Below, piece by piece: positions 54,325-62,128 of a DNA stretch of 64,000 nucleotides (positions within the stretch are counted from its first letter, which is position 1; the number at the start of each line of letters is the position of its first letter). Under the pieces are notes generated by a model. The model had not been told where the DNA came from. It saw only the letters and a program-made list of their open reading frames with translations, and searched no databases. Source of the DNA: an uncultured Bacteroidales bacterium. Its GTDB lineage: Bacteria > Bacteroidota > Bacteroidia > Bacteroidales > Paludibacteraceae. A program made the position numbers and the translations under genes. Where the stretch lies: positions 20,426 to 84,425 of the forward strand of contig ONEZ01000013.1 in assembly GCA_900316995.1 (NCBI GenBank). Direction: 5' to 3'.

Positions 54325-54680
54325 AACTGAAAGTTTTAATATTAGCACTGCTTATAACATTTTGCGGCTCAATCTGCGCTAAAAGTAAGAAAACAGACGA
54401 TGTTAAAGTTACGGTAACCTTCTTAGTTATGATGGACCGTGACACCAACGCCAAAATTTCAAAGGCGCTGAAGGCGCAGGACGGAATTATAAACAGCAAG
54501 ATAGACACGCAGAAGCAAGAGGTGGTTATCACCTTTGACGGCAAGAAAAACACCGTGAGCAACCTTCAGCAAATGTTCAAAGAGAACGGTTACACCGCAC
54601 AAGCACTTGAAACAGGCTGTTTTGGTTCACCAGAAGGGTGTTTGAACGCAGTACATTATATTGAGAATACAATGCCATAA
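54321..54680 (+). CDS. HMA-like domain protein lacking metal-binding cysteines
   Basis: 119 residues with a signal peptide (about 1-20) and a ferredoxin-like heavy-metal-associated fold (VTVTFLVMMDRDTNAKISKAL ... VVITFDGKKNTVSNLQQMFKENGY; pattern only). The C-x-x-C metal motif expected after the first strand is replaced by D-R-D-T-N. Two cysteines near the C-terminus (GCFGSPEGCL) are elsewhere. Its start overlaps the stop of the FISUMP lipoprotein, so the two are co-translated. Confidence 0.7.
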   Translation: MKLKVLILALLITFCGSICAKSKKTDDVKVTVTFLVMMDRDTNAKISKALKAQDGIINSKIDTQKQEVVITFDGKKNTVSNLQQMFKENGYTAQALETGCFGSPEGCLNAVHYIENTMP

Positions 54681-54704
54681 GCATTGCATTACAAATGTTA
54701 TTTT

Positions 54705-54749
54705 CATGCGTAGCATGGTCCCGTAAAAGCAGGATTCATGCTACGCATG
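54705..54749. terminator. Inverted repeat terminator with self-palindromic arms
   Basis: Thirteen-bp perfect arms CATGCGTAGCATG / CATGCTACGCATG separated by 19 nt and followed by ATTATTTTTTTT. Each arm is itself CATGC-nnn-GCATG, so either one long hairpin or two small ones can form. Plausible terminator of the rnf-lipoprotein unit. Confidence 0.7.
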
Positions 54750-54815
54750 ATTATTTTTTTTGGAGATTTAAATTATTTTCACTAACTTTACCATTTGAAC
54801 AGTAAGCTGTCAACT

Positions 54816-54903
54816 TTACGTCACAGCTTTGCTGTTCCGTGATTACTTGCTGCGCTCGGCACAATCTAAGTAAACTTAGCTTCTGCTCTCGCTTGCTACG
54901 TAA
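54816..54903. repeat. 88-bp structured repeat element, copy B (inverted)
   Basis: Same length and ends (TTACG...CGTAA) as the copy at 35101-35188 but in the opposite orientation. The first palindrome reads CTAAGT-tt-ACTTAG where copy A has TGAAAC-tt-GTTTCA. RTTGACA/TCAACTR arrays flank it on both sides. Confidence 0.85.
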
Positions 54904-54953
54904 TTCAACGGTCAACTTTCAACTGTCAACTATCAACTGTCAACTATCAACTG
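54904..54953. repeat. Heptamer array before phoH
   Basis: TCAACGG, TCAACTT, TCAACTG, TCAACTA, TCAACTG, TCAACTA, TCAACTG: seven units in phase, ending 11 bp before the phoH ATG. Confidence 0.85.
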
Positions 54954-54963
54954 AATAAATACT

Positions 54964-56289
54964 ATGGGAGCAAAAAAGAATTTTGTGCTTGACACAAACG
55001 TTATTCTGCATGACTACAAGTGCATCTATAATTTTCAAGAGAATGACATCTACATTCCTATCGTAGTACTTGAAGAACTTGACAAGTTCAAAAAAGGTAA
55101 CGATGAGATAAATTATAACGCCCGTCAGTTTGCCCGTGAACTTGACAGCATATCAGACAACGACTTCTTTAAGAAGGGCGCATCGCTGGGAGAAGGATTG
55201 GGAAAACTATTCATAGCACTGCCGCAGGAGCCATCAGAAAAAGTGCAGAAAGCATTTATAGAAAAGATTCCAGATCACCGCATCCTTGCATTCACAGATT
55301 ATCTGAGCCGCACAGACAAGCGTCACAAGACCATACTTGTAACCAAGGACATAAACCTTAGAATGAAGGCACGTGCGCTTGATTTGATGTCAGAAGACTA
55401 CTACAATGACAAAATAACAAACAAAGATATATTTGACAAAGAGCAAGAAGTATTTGAAGGTGTGGACGGAGCCATAATAGACCGTATGTACAGCACGGCA
55501 GCCGGAGTTCCGCTAAACACCCTGCCCTTTGCCAAGGATATACTACCAAACCAGTATTTCATACTAAAGAGCGAGCGTAACTCCATAATGGCGCGCTACA
55601 ACCCTGAGTATGAGACAGTAGTAAAGGTGCAGAAAGAGCGCGCATTTGGCATTGAGCCACGTAACTCAGAGCAGTCATTTGCCATGAACGCCCTGCTTGA
55701 TGACAATATAAAGTTAGTTTGCATCACAGGTAAAGCCGGCACAGGAAAAACACTGCTTGCACTTGCCGCAGCACTTGAAAAGCACAATGAATATAAGCAG
55801 ATTCTGCTCGCCCGCCCTATTGTGGCGCTTGCAAACAAAGATTTAGGCTATCTGCCAGGCACAGAAAAAGACAAGATAAGCCCGTATATGCAGCCGCTGT
55901 TTGACAATCTTAGCGTTATACGCAACCAGTTTGGTTCAGACAGCCGTGAGAACAACACCATTGTGGAGATGCAGCAGTCCGGCCAGCTTGTAATAGAGGC
56001 GCTTGCGTTCATCAGAGGCCGCAGCCTGAGCAACTCATACATCATAGTGGATGAGGCGCAGAACCTAACCCCACATGAGATTAAAACCATCATAACCCGT
56101 GCAGGAGAGAACACAAAAGTGGTTTTCACCGGCGATGTCCAGCAGATAGACCAGCCATACCTTGACATGCTGTCAAACGGCTTGGTATATACCATTGACA
56201 AGATGCGCGGGCAAGACATTTTTGCACACGTTAACCTAATAAAGGGCGAGAGAAGCTACCTGTCTGAACTTGCCAGCAACCTATTATGA
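54964..56289 (+). CDS. PhoH-family ATPase with N-terminal PIN domain
   Basis: 441 residues. PIN nuclease domain (about 5-150; FVLDTNVILHD acidic site, VVLEELDKFK, and later VTKDINLRMKA) followed by a PhoH/RecD-like ATPase (about 235-440; GKAGTGKTLLAL Walker A, YIIVDEAQNLTPHE Walker B, FTGDVQQID). This PhoH2 layout is linked to RNA processing. It overlaps the DUF4105 gene by ATGA. Confidence 0.92.
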   Translation: MGAKKNFVLDTNVILHDYKCIYNFQENDIYIPIVVLEELDKFKKGNDEINYNARQFARELDSISDNDFFKKGASLGEGLGKLFIALPQEPSEKVQKAFIEKIPDHRILAFTDYLSRTDKRHKTILVTKDINLRMKARALDLMSEDYYNDKITNKDIFDKEQEVFEGVDGAIIDRMYSTAAGVPLNTLPFAKDILPNQYFILKSERNSIMARYNPEYETVVKVQKERAFGIEPRNSEQSFAMNALLDDNIKLVCITGKAGTGKTLLALAAALEKHNEYKQILLARPIVALANKDLGYLPGTEKDKISPYMQPLFDNLSVIRNQFGSDSRENNTIVEMQQSGQLVIEALAFIRGRSLSNSYIIVDEAQNLTPHEIKTIITRAGENTKVVFTGDVQQIDQPYLDMLSNGLVYTIDKMRGQDIFAHVNLIKGERSYLSELASNLL

Positions 56290-57503
56290 AGAAGCTAACT
56301 AAAGCACTGAGCACACTAATCACTGCCACACTATTACTGTCTTTTGGCAGTATGGCTTATGCTAATGAGCCAATCCCAATTATGAGCGACAGTGCACAAA
56401 TATCCATTATAACCTGCTCTCCAGGTACGGAGATTTACGAACTCTTCGGCCACTCAGCCATCAGAATCTATGACAAGGAGCAAGGTATAGATGAAGTCTT
56501 TAACTACGGCCTGTTTGACTTTAACCAGGATGATTTCATCTACCGTTTTGTGCGTGGCAAAACAGACTACATGGTAGGCTCCTGCAGTACAAACTTCTTC
56601 CTATGGGAGTATTTAGACCGTGGCTCCGCAGTTTCAGAAGATGTGCTGAACCTTAGCCGTACAGACAAACTTAAAATAGCGGCCTATCTGCTTGAAAACA
56701 CACTGCCAGAGAACCGCACTTACCGTTACAATTTCATATTCAACAACTGCGCCACCAAGCTACGTGACATTTTGGTTCAGAACATCGATGGAAAGATTAA
56801 CTTCATCTATGATTCTGAGTACATGACATTCCGCGATGCCATAAAGATGTACACCCAGACATCGCCGTGGAGCCAGTTTGGATTTGACCTATGCTTGGGC
56901 AAAGGCATGGACCGCGAGGCCACCACATACGAGAAAATGTTCCTGCCAGAGATACTGGGCAAGGCAGTGGCAAACGCCACCGTTACACGTGGCGACACCA
57001 TTAGTCCGCTCACAATCAAAAAGAACCAGATTTCAGAGCAAACACTTGTAAACCCTGCCCCGCTTGTTTCTCCAATGACAGCCTTTATACTTTTGTGCAT
57101 CGCAGTAGCTGTCATAAGCGTTTGGAGTGTTCAGAAAAAACGCTTTATCCGCTGGTTTGATGCCATATTTTTTGGAGTAAACGCTCTGTTTGGCTGCGTA
57201 ATATTGTTTTTGATATTATTCTCAAAACACCCGTTCACAGGTGCAAACTATAACATTATATGGCTCAACCCGCTTATGTGCCTGCCTATAGTATTCCTGT
57301 TCGCCAAGAAATTACTTTTCCATGAACCGTTCTACTATATGTTAGTCAGCATAGTGCTGACACTGTTCCTCATAGCGTCATTTGCCATTGAGCAGGAGTT
57401 CAACCCTGCCATATATCCGCTTGTAACAGCATATCTTATACGTGCGGCATCATACGTAATACGCTGGGGATATAAGCTTGATGCGCCAGAATCACAAAGA
57501 TAA
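56286..57503 (+). CDS. DUF4105 membrane protein
   Basis: 405 residues with a signal peptide (about 1-26). The DUF4105 domain (about 35-250) contains LFGHSAIRI, FNYGLFDF, FVRGKTDYMVG and YRYNFIFNNCATKLRDIL: the conserved His and Cys suggest a papain-like (NlpC/P60-related) hydrolase, which is inference. Five hydrophobic helices follow (about 258-400). Envelope protein, co-translated with phoH. Confidence 0.85.
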   Translation: MKKLTKALSTLITATLLLSFGSMAYANEPIPIMSDSAQISIITCSPGTEIYELFGHSAIRIYDKEQGIDEVFNYGLFDFNQDDFIYRFVRGKTDYMVGSCSTNFFLWEYLDRGSAVSEDVLNLSRTDKLKIAAYLLENTLPENRTYRYNFIFNNCATKLRDILVQNIDGKINFIYDSEYMTFRDAIKMYTQTSPWSQFGFDLCLGKGMDREATTYEKMFLPEILGKAVANATVTRGDTISPLTIKKNQISEQTLVNPAPLVSPMTAFILLCIAVAVISVWSVQKKRFIRWFDAIFFGVNALFGCVILFLILFSKHPFTGANYNIIWLNPLMCLPIVFLFAKKLLFHEPFYYMLVSIVLTLFLIASFAIEQEFNPAIYPLVTAYLIRAASYVIRWGYKLDAPESQR

Positions 57504-57522
57504 AGTGAATACCAGGACATAA

Positions 57523-57566
57523 AAAGAGGGCGTGCAAATCATAATGATTGCACGCCCTCTTTATTT
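57523..57566. terminator. Bidirectional terminator
   Basis: A long stem (AAAGAGGGCGTGCAA with TTGCACGCCCTCTTT) extended by ATCAT/ATGAT, flanked by A and T runs, lies between the convergent DUF4105 and winged-helix genes. Confidence 0.9.
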
Positions 57567-57579
57567 TAAAAATAACTGA

Positions 57580-57777
57580 TTAGATAAGAGAAATCAATAC
57601 TTCCTCGCCACTCTCCTCTACAGAGATTTTGCCTTCACGGAGAAGCCAACCAAAAGCAGCGTAAGCCTCTTTATCTTTAAGTTTTGTAGCTTTTTTAATA
57701 GCCTTTACATCAAGAGCCTGTCCAGCATTGCTAAGAGCCTGCCATACAAGGCCTGCATTTGTACCAACGTTCTGCAT
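57580..57777 (-). CDS. Small winged-helix protein (DUF2582-like)
   Basis: 65 residues: MQNVGTNAGLVWQALSNAG, then a helix-turn-helix (DVKAIKKATKLKDKEAYAAFGWLLREGKI) and a beta wing (ISVEESGEEVLISL). Matches the winged-helix family DUF2582. Start at 57777: an earlier in-frame start would lie beyond the promoter's RNA start. The role is unknown; DNA binding is inferred. Confidence 0.75.
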   Translation of the reverse strand: MQNVGTNAGLVWQALSNAGQALDVKAIKKATKLKDKEAYAAFGWLLREGKISVEESGEEVLISLI

Positions 57778-57820
57778 AATAGTTAATTGTTTTATTAATT
57801 GTTTTTCTTTTTGCGATGCA

Positions 57821-57850
57821 AAAGTAAAAAAACTCAACACTTTATGCAAA
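57821..57850 (-). promoter_or_regulatory. Promoter of the small winged-helix gene
   Basis: Minus strand TTTG (57847-57850), 18 bp, TACTTTTG (57821-57828), 43 bp before the ATG. Spacing is one short of the usual range. Confidence 0.65.
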
Positions 57851-57953
57851 AAATATTGTATTAAAAAGCACCATTCAGGTCAAAATTATTAAAAATAGCA
57901 CAACTTCTATAGTTTTTATTACAAAATAGTTTCTTAAAGAAACAAAAAAGTTG

Positions 57954-57961
57954 TACTTTTG
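57954..57961 (+). promoter_or_regulatory. tRNA-Thr promoter -7 box
   Basis: TACTTTTG ends 12 bp before the tRNA gene. Upstream GTTTCTT/AAGAAAC palindrome (about 57929-57943) lies where the -33 element should be. Confidence 0.6.
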
Positions 57962-57973
57962 CGCTCGCAAACC

Positions 57974-58049
57974 GCCATTTTAGCTCAGTTGGTAGAGCAA
58001 CTCATTCGTAATGAGTAGGTCCGGGGTTCGAGCCCCCGAAGTGGCTCCA
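57974..58049 (+). tRNA. tRNA-Thr (anticodon CGT)
   Basis: Acceptor GCCATTT pairs with AAGTGGC (one T-G), D-loop TTAGCTCAGTTGGTAGAG, anticodon stem CTCAT/ATGAG with loop TCGTA (anticodon CGT), T-arm CCGGGGTTCGAGCCCC. The 3' CCA appears in the DNA after the discriminator T. Directly abuts the stop codon of the minus-strand barrel gene. Confidence 0.95.
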
Positions 58050-58742
58050 CTACTGATACGTTATTGCGCACCCCTTAATTGGGTCACACTTGTTTTTACC
58101 CTTCTTGTAGCCAAAACCAGTACCGCTGCGGCGGGCATCAGGAATCTTGTAGATGAGTGTAAGGTCAAGCGTAGGATAGCAGTCCGGCATCTTTCCACTC
58201 TTTATGTTATCAATCCTATCATCCAGAGTGAAGTTATACGCCGCCTCAAGTCCTAAAGACCAGCTGTCAGAAACAGCCCAGGAGAACCCAAGACCCACAG
58301 GGAACATAGCAGTGGTACAATCCCTGAACCTAGGTTTTGGAAAGCAGAAAACACCCGATACCCCCACGCCACCGTGCAGATAGATTCTCTCAGGTATGAA
58401 GGAGCCTCTGGCGTTCTCACGCCTGCCACTCTTGTAGATGAAGAAGTTATAAATCACCTTTGCTCCCAACGATGCAAAATGGCCCTGGAAATTCTCATCT
58501 CCCCAGAAGAAGTTATAGTCCGCAAAACCCTGCAAACCCAGCTCCGGCAGGAAAAAGTAGGTGTACGCCGCCTGCGCATGAGGCCCGTGCTTGGTCTTTA
58601 GTTCAAACACAGGATGGTTCACACCTATCGCCACACTCACCATCTGCTTTGACGTGGAGCCAATGCGGTTCTTCTTCAGCTGCGCCCACGCCCCCGCCGG
58701 CAGCAGCAACAAGACTGCTAATATGACAACAAATTTCTTCAT
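58050..58742 (-). CDS. Outer-membrane beta-barrel-like protein
   Basis: 230 residues with signal peptide (about 1-20, ending A-W-A-Q) and an eight-strand-like barrel (GLQGFADYNFFWGDENF..., GHFASLGAKVIYNFFIYKSGR, GVGLGFSWAVSDSWSLGLEAAYNF pattern). A C-terminal stretch is Gly/Lys-rich with two cysteines. ATG at 58742 is chosen because the earlier in-frame start overlaps the preceding gene's end. Function unknown; adjacent to the DnaJ-zinc-finger-like gene with which it shares direction (1 bp apart). Confidence 0.65.
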   Translation of the reverse strand: MKKFVVILAVLLLLPAGAWAQLKKNRIGSTSKQMVSVAIGVNHPVFELKTKHGPHAQAAYTYFFLPELGLQGFADYNFFWGDENFQGHFASLGAKVIYNFFIYKSGRRENARGSFIPERIYLHGGVGVSGVFCFPKPRFRDCTTAMFPVGLGFSWAVSDSWSLGLEAAYNFTLDDRIDNIKSGKMPDCYPTLDLTLIYKIPDARRSGTGFGYKKGKNKCDPIKGCAITYQ

Positions 58743-58743
58743 T

Positions 58744-59994
58744 TTACTTAACTCCGTATTTACTACCTGAACCGCCACAAGCGGAACAACGCCCGGTACC
58801 GTGGCAAGAGCCGCAGGTTGTCACAGTACCAGTATATCCTGCATCCTGTAACCTTTTGCCCTGGCATGTCTGACAAACACCAGTGCCATAACATACCTTG
58901 CAATCAGAGTAGCCGTATCGGCTTGAGCTGCTTGATGATGAACTTGAAGAACTACTGCTGTAGCTTGAACCGCCATCATACACATCGATAGTACGAGGCA
59001 CGCTGGCCACACCGCCTGAATTAGTTACAGTCTTACGGTATCCGTTCTCATCGCAGTTGCACCTTCCAGTTCCAGCGCACCCCCAGCAAGTGCCAAAGTA
59101 TGGAATGGTCTTCATTCCTCCACATGAAATACATTTTTTTGAACCATTACACGGACACTTGGCGTAGTGCAGGCAAGATGAGAAGCCATCAGCGCCAAAC
59201 AGACAGTCATCATAATTCTTGGAGTTAGTATATGTTGTACGAGTGTGTACAAGCTGACCGTCAAGATACTCACAGAAGATTTCACCTCCGCTTATATACA
59301 TAGTCTTTGTAGTGTGCACACTGCCACCAGATGATGATTTGCTTCCAGAAGATGATTTGCTACCCGATGACGCACTACTGCCAGATGATGTGCTGGTGCT
59401 GTTTGAAGCAGTATAAGTTTCAGATTTAGGAGACTTAAATGAAATGCCTTTATTACTGAACGAAGCCTTGGGTAGATTGTCAAAACTACGTAAATTAAAC
59501 TTTTCCAAACTGATTAAATGAGTAAACTGATTTAAAATAGCAGTGTAATCGCGTTTGTTATAATCACCCCATTCAATAACCTCCCTTATTTCCTTGCTGT
59601 ACTTATTGATAAAAGCTATTTCTGTAATAGGAGTTCCATCCCTATCGTACGCATGGAATACGGCATATTCATCTTTATCAGGATAGTCTATATTTACAAC
59701 AAAATAAGGGTTTGTACTACGTTCTGACACACTATATGTAATATATCCAGTATTATCAAATATTACATGATGCGGAGCCGGTTCCTCTGATTCAAACACA
59801 ACGTACGTAGCCCTGCCACCTTTAGTGGAAAGGTAGGTGTTATACTTTATTTTAAATGTGCCATTTGGGGAATAAGCTATGTCATTATTTTTAGGATATA
59901 GACACCCCAGTCCCTCCAGAGAGACAACATCGGCGGCATAAGAACATACAGTGCCAAACAGCATGGCCGCAAAAAGAAGTAGTGATTTTTTCAT
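58744..59994 (-). CDS. Secreted protein with DnaJ-type zinc-finger motifs
   Basis: 416 residues. Signal peptide (about 1-20), a non-recognised region (about 21-190), a Ser-rich linker (about 195-230), one cysteine cluster (CISCGGMK...CWGCAGTGRCNC, about 285-315), a pure 12- to 14-residue serine run (about 345), then C-x-x-C-x-G-x-G modules (CKVCYGTGVCQTC, CGSCHGTGRCSACGGSGS; about 362-412). DnaJ-like zinc ribbons on an exported, J-domain-less protein are odd. A TAAGTTTG box directly abuts the start, suggesting a leaderless mRNA. Confidence 0.7.
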   Translation of the reverse strand: MKKSLLLFAAMLFGTVCSYAADVVSLEGLGCLYPKNNDIAYSPNGTFKIKYNTYLSTKGGRATYVVFESEEPAPHHVIFDNTGYITYSVSERSTNPYFVVNIDYPDKDEYAVFHAYDRDGTPITEIAFINKYSKEIREVIEWGDYNKRDYTAILNQFTHLISLEKFNLRSFDNLPKASFSNKGISFKSPKSETYTASNSTSTSSGSSASSGSKSSSGSKSSSGGSVHTTKTMYISGGEIFCEYLDGQLVHTRTTYTNSKNYDDCLFGADGFSSCLHYAKCPCNGSKKCISCGGMKTIPYFGTCWGCAGTGRCNCDENGYRKTVTNSGGVASVPRTIDVYDGGSSYSSSSSSSSSSSSSRYGYSDCKVCYGTGVCQTCQGKRLQDAGYTGTVTTCGSCHGTGRCSACGGSGSKYGVK

Positions 59995-59998
59995 ACTG

Positions 59999-60006
59999 CA
60001 AACTTA
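59999..60006 (-). promoter_or_regulatory. Promoter -7 box abutting the DnaJ-zinc-finger gene start
   Basis: TAAGTTTG on the minus strand ends 4 bp before the ATG (59994), so the transcript would begin at or next to the start codon. No clear -33 element. Confidence 0.45.
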
Positions 60007-60027
60007 GTAAAAATAAATTAAAACAAG

Positions 60028-60035
60028 TACCTTTG
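60028..60035 (+). promoter_or_regulatory. Promoter -7 box of cupin gene
   Basis: TACCTTTG, 23 bp before the ATG at 60059; back to back with the minus-strand box at 59999. No TTTG at the usual distance. Confidence 0.55.
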
Positions 60036-60058
60036 CGCCAGAATTAAAACACATAATC

Positions 60059-60532
60059 ATGAAACAGACAAAATTTTGGATTTTTACCGCAATTATCTCA
60101 TGCGGAATCTTAGCTGGAGTTGCGTTTGCCGCCTATAGCAAGTCAGGCGCAGCAGAGACTGAGGAGGCGCAGGTACAGCACATTGAACTAATCCGCACAT
60201 CTCAGAGCTGGGATGGCGTGGAGCTGCCAGACTATCTTCAGGGACGTCCTGAACTTGTAGCAGTAAAGTATGAGTTTCCAGCAGGCAAGAAGCTTGGCTG
60301 GCACCACCACCCAGTAATGAACTACGGCGTACTGATGCAGGGTGAGCTTACCATCATAGGTCAAGACGGCAAGACCAAGGTAGTTCACGCCGGAGAGCCT
60401 GTAGTTGAGATGGTTAACACCATTCACCACGGTGAGAACCGCGGCAAAGAGACAGTTATTCTTTATATGTTCTACCTCTCACAGGAAGGTATGCCACTGG
60501 CTGTACAGCACCCTGAAATTCCGCTGGAGTAA
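60059..60532 (+). CDS. Exported cupin-domain protein
   Basis: 157 residues with an N-terminal hydrophobic/signal segment (about 6-25). Cupin motif 1 is G-W-H-H-H-P...G-V-L-M-Q-G-E (about 81-97) and motif 2 includes H-A-G-E-P...N-T-I-H-H-G (about 117-133), which together could hold a metal through His and Glu. Enzymatic activity cannot be named. Confidence 0.8.
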   Translation: MKQTKFWIFTAIISCGILAGVAFAAYSKSGAAETEEAQVQHIELIRTSQSWDGVELPDYLQGRPELVAVKYEFPAGKKLGWHHHPVMNYGVLMQGELTIIGQDGKTKVVHAGEPVVEMVNTIHHGENRGKETVILYMFYLSQEGMPLAVQHPEIPLE

Positions 60533-60580
60533 TATTTTAACTATGCCTTAATTAAAGCGCGACGCTGTGTTTTAGAGTCT

Positions 60581-60868
60581 GTGAAATATCAAATAATATT
60601 TACATACCTAATAGTTGTCAATGTTGTAGCATTCCTTGCGTTTGGCGTTGACAAGTGGAAGTCCAAGCGTGACAAGTGGCGCATCCCGGAAGCGCAGCTA
60701 CTTGGATTAGCCGTTATAGGAGGCAGCATAGGCGCCTGGGCAGGCATGAAGATATGGCATCACAAAACCATGCACAAGAAATTCAAATACGGCCTGCCAG
60801 CCATCCTTATCATTCAAATCATACTGGCAATACTGATAATAACTACTTCGTATCAAACGGCGGTATGA
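60581..60868 (+). CDS. DUF1294 membrane protein
   Basis: 95 residues with two to three hydrophobic segments. The family hallmark DKWKSKRDKWRIPEAQLLGLAVIGGSIGAW (pattern only) is near residue 24, then KIWHHKTMHKKFKYGLP. The start is GTG at 60581. The end overlaps the opposite-strand hypothetical gene by 26 bp. Confidence 0.8.
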   Translation: MKYQIIFTYLIVVNVVAFLAFGVDKWKSKRDKWRIPEAQLLGLAVIGGSIGAWAGMKIWHHKTMHKKFKYGLPAILIIQIILAILIITTSYQTAV

Positions 60869-61208
60869 TTGGTTCCGCATCCAAATACCCCACTTCATAC
60901 ACATTCTTACGAAATAACTTGGGCCCGTACGCCGGCGCCTCTTCTGTAATGCCGTACTCCACAATACGCCCAGGCTTAATCCTGGAGGTCGTAGCGCTAA
61001 TAATCTGTGCCTCCCAGCTCCAGTAGTGCATATCCTTATCCGTAATTTGTAAAATTGGATCTGTAAGCAGTTCCGTCAGGATTGCAACATCATGTATGCA
61101 CTCGTAGATTCTATCACCCTTCTTTAATTTACATTCAGACATAGCCATATTATTTTCTTTCACAGTGAACTCTTCAATCTCATTCATCTTAGATCTGGCT
61201 CCAGACAT
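60843..61208 (-). CDS. Hypothetical protein downstream of RelB-like antitoxin
   Basis: 121 residues from the ATG at 61208 (a GTG at 61235 or ATG at 61187 are also possible). The sequence has no recognised family, although ITDKDMHYWSWEAQIISATTSRIKPG is a well-defined core (pattern only). Upstream, its frame opens within the end of the antitoxin gene. Position would fit a toxin, but no RelE/YafQ features are seen. Confidence 0.5.
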   Translation of the reverse strand: MSGARSKMNEIEEFTVKENNMAMSECKLKKGDRIYECIHDVAILTELLTDPILQITDKDMHYWSWEAQIISATTSRIKPGRIVEYGITEEAPAYGPKLFRKNVYEVGYLDAEPIIPPFDTK

Positions 61209-61269
61209 AAGTTTGGAGGCGAACTCCCCAAGCACCGCCTTATCTTCTTCATAGTTATTGCAAAAATCA

Positions 61270-61563
61270 TTATTTCCTCTTGCTTGCACGATATTCAGCA
61301 ATCTCCTCCGCGACCATATAGTCAGGCATTCCAGCAGTGCCATTCTTATGAGCCTCCTCATTAAGTTCCATTACCGCCTTTAAAGCATCTTCTGCCTTAT
61401 ATGTAGAATCTTTTAATTCAAACGGTATGCTACCTGTTGCAACTGCCCTCTTTAGAAAAATTCTAATTGCAGTTGACATATCAAGACCAAGATTATCAAA
61501 CAATTTATTTGCTTGTGTTTTTAACTGGTCTTCAATTCTTAGTTGTATTAAGCTATATCCCAT
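61270..61563 (-). CDS. RelB/DinJ-family antitoxin
   Basis: 97 residues. Ribbon-helix-helix start: LIQLRIEDQLKTQANKLFDNLGLDMSTAIRIFLKRAV (pattern), then ATGSIPFEL, typical of the RelB/DinJ family. A 19-bp near-perfect palindrome (61570-61588) overlaps the promoter, fitting autorepression. No adjacent gene resembles a RelE or YafQ toxin; it may be an orphan or pair with the unrecognised gene downstream. Confidence 0.85.
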   Translation of the reverse strand: MGYSLIQLRIEDQLKTQANKLFDNLGLDMSTAIRIFLKRAVATGSIPFELKDSTYKAEDALKAVMELNEEAHKNGTAGMPDYMVAEEIAEYRASKRK

Positions 61564-61569
61564 AATTAC

Positions 61570-61597
61570 ATTGTATTGACATTACAATACAAAGATA
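61570..61597 (-). promoter_or_regulatory. Antitoxin promoter and operator
   Basis: TATCTTTG (minus strand, 61590-61597) with the palindrome ATTGTATTG-a-CATTACAAT (61570-61588, one mismatched pair) between it and the ATG at 61563. The operator covers the RNA start. Confidence 0.7.
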
Positions 61598-61644
61598 ATA
61601 TAATTTTAATTACAACACAAATATCACATGCAAAATTTTCACCT

Positions 61645-61671
61645 AAGATGTACGATTTTTTCGTACATCTT
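61645..61671. repeat. Perfect 11-bp inverted repeat
   Basis: AAGATGTACGA / TCGTACATCTT with a 5-nt loop of T. No T run follows; adjacent hairpin at 61681-61705. Together they fill part of the 250-bp gap upstream of the antitoxin, in which I see no gene. Confidence 0.7.
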
Positions 61672-61680
61672 ATAACACAA

Positions 61681-61705
61681 AATCCAGCCTTATGAAGACT
61701 GGATT
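61681..61705. terminator. AATCCAG hairpin (terminator-like)
   Basis: AATCCAG-c-CTT-atg-AAG-a-CTGGATT. Shares its outer stem and the c/a mismatch with the terminator at 63633-63665, but the inner CTT/AAG pairs replace CTC/GAG. Lacks a strong T run here. Confidence 0.55.
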
Positions 61706-61811
61706 GTAACACCACTTAGCTTCATTTTTCGTGAGGAAACAAGCGGAAAGTTATCAAAATCTTCCAATTCCGCAGCTTTATTAACGAAAACACATTTTCA
61801 AGTTACGATTC

Positions 61812-62096
61812 TTACAGCTGCTCCCTTATCTGATTAGCGTAGTCCATAGCACCATGCGGCCCGCTCACCCTGAGCGCCTGCTCACCGCGGATAATATCAA
61901 CCTTATGCTCCGGCGTCTCCCTCAGATACACCGGACTGTAATCAACCATAGCCTCAGCCTGACGGATAATTTCATTAACATACCTGAGCAGCTCCTCCTT
62001 GCTCGCAAACTTCTCCCTAAACCCAGTACAAGCAACAGACACAGTGTAACCGCCATCGCCATCCCTTGTAACCTGTGTAATCGGTTTTACCTCCAT
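61812..62096 (-). CDS. Hypothetical protein of 94 residues
   Basis: No family recognised. The product begins MEVKPITQVTRDGDGGYTVSVACTG (pattern) and has a helical part with ASKEELLRYVNEIIRQAEAMVD. Start at 62096 is fixed by the promoter box at 62121-62128, which lies upstream of it. May be part of the mobile/accessory set. Confidence 0.55.
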   Translation of the reverse strand: MEVKPITQVTRDGDGGYTVSVACTGFREKFASKEELLRYVNEIIRQAEAMVDYSPVYLRETPEHKVDIIRGEQALRVSGPHGAMDYANQIREQL

Positions 62097-62120
62097 AGTC
62101 AAACTATTTATAATTTTTGG

Positions 62121-62128
62121 CAAAGATA
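62121..62128 (-). promoter_or_regulatory. Promoter -7 box of the 94-residue gene
   Basis: TATCTTTG on the minus strand, 24 bp before the ATG. CATCGGGGTATG immediately upstream (62130-62141) recurs upstream of the RhuM gene at 63279-63290. Confidence 0.6.
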
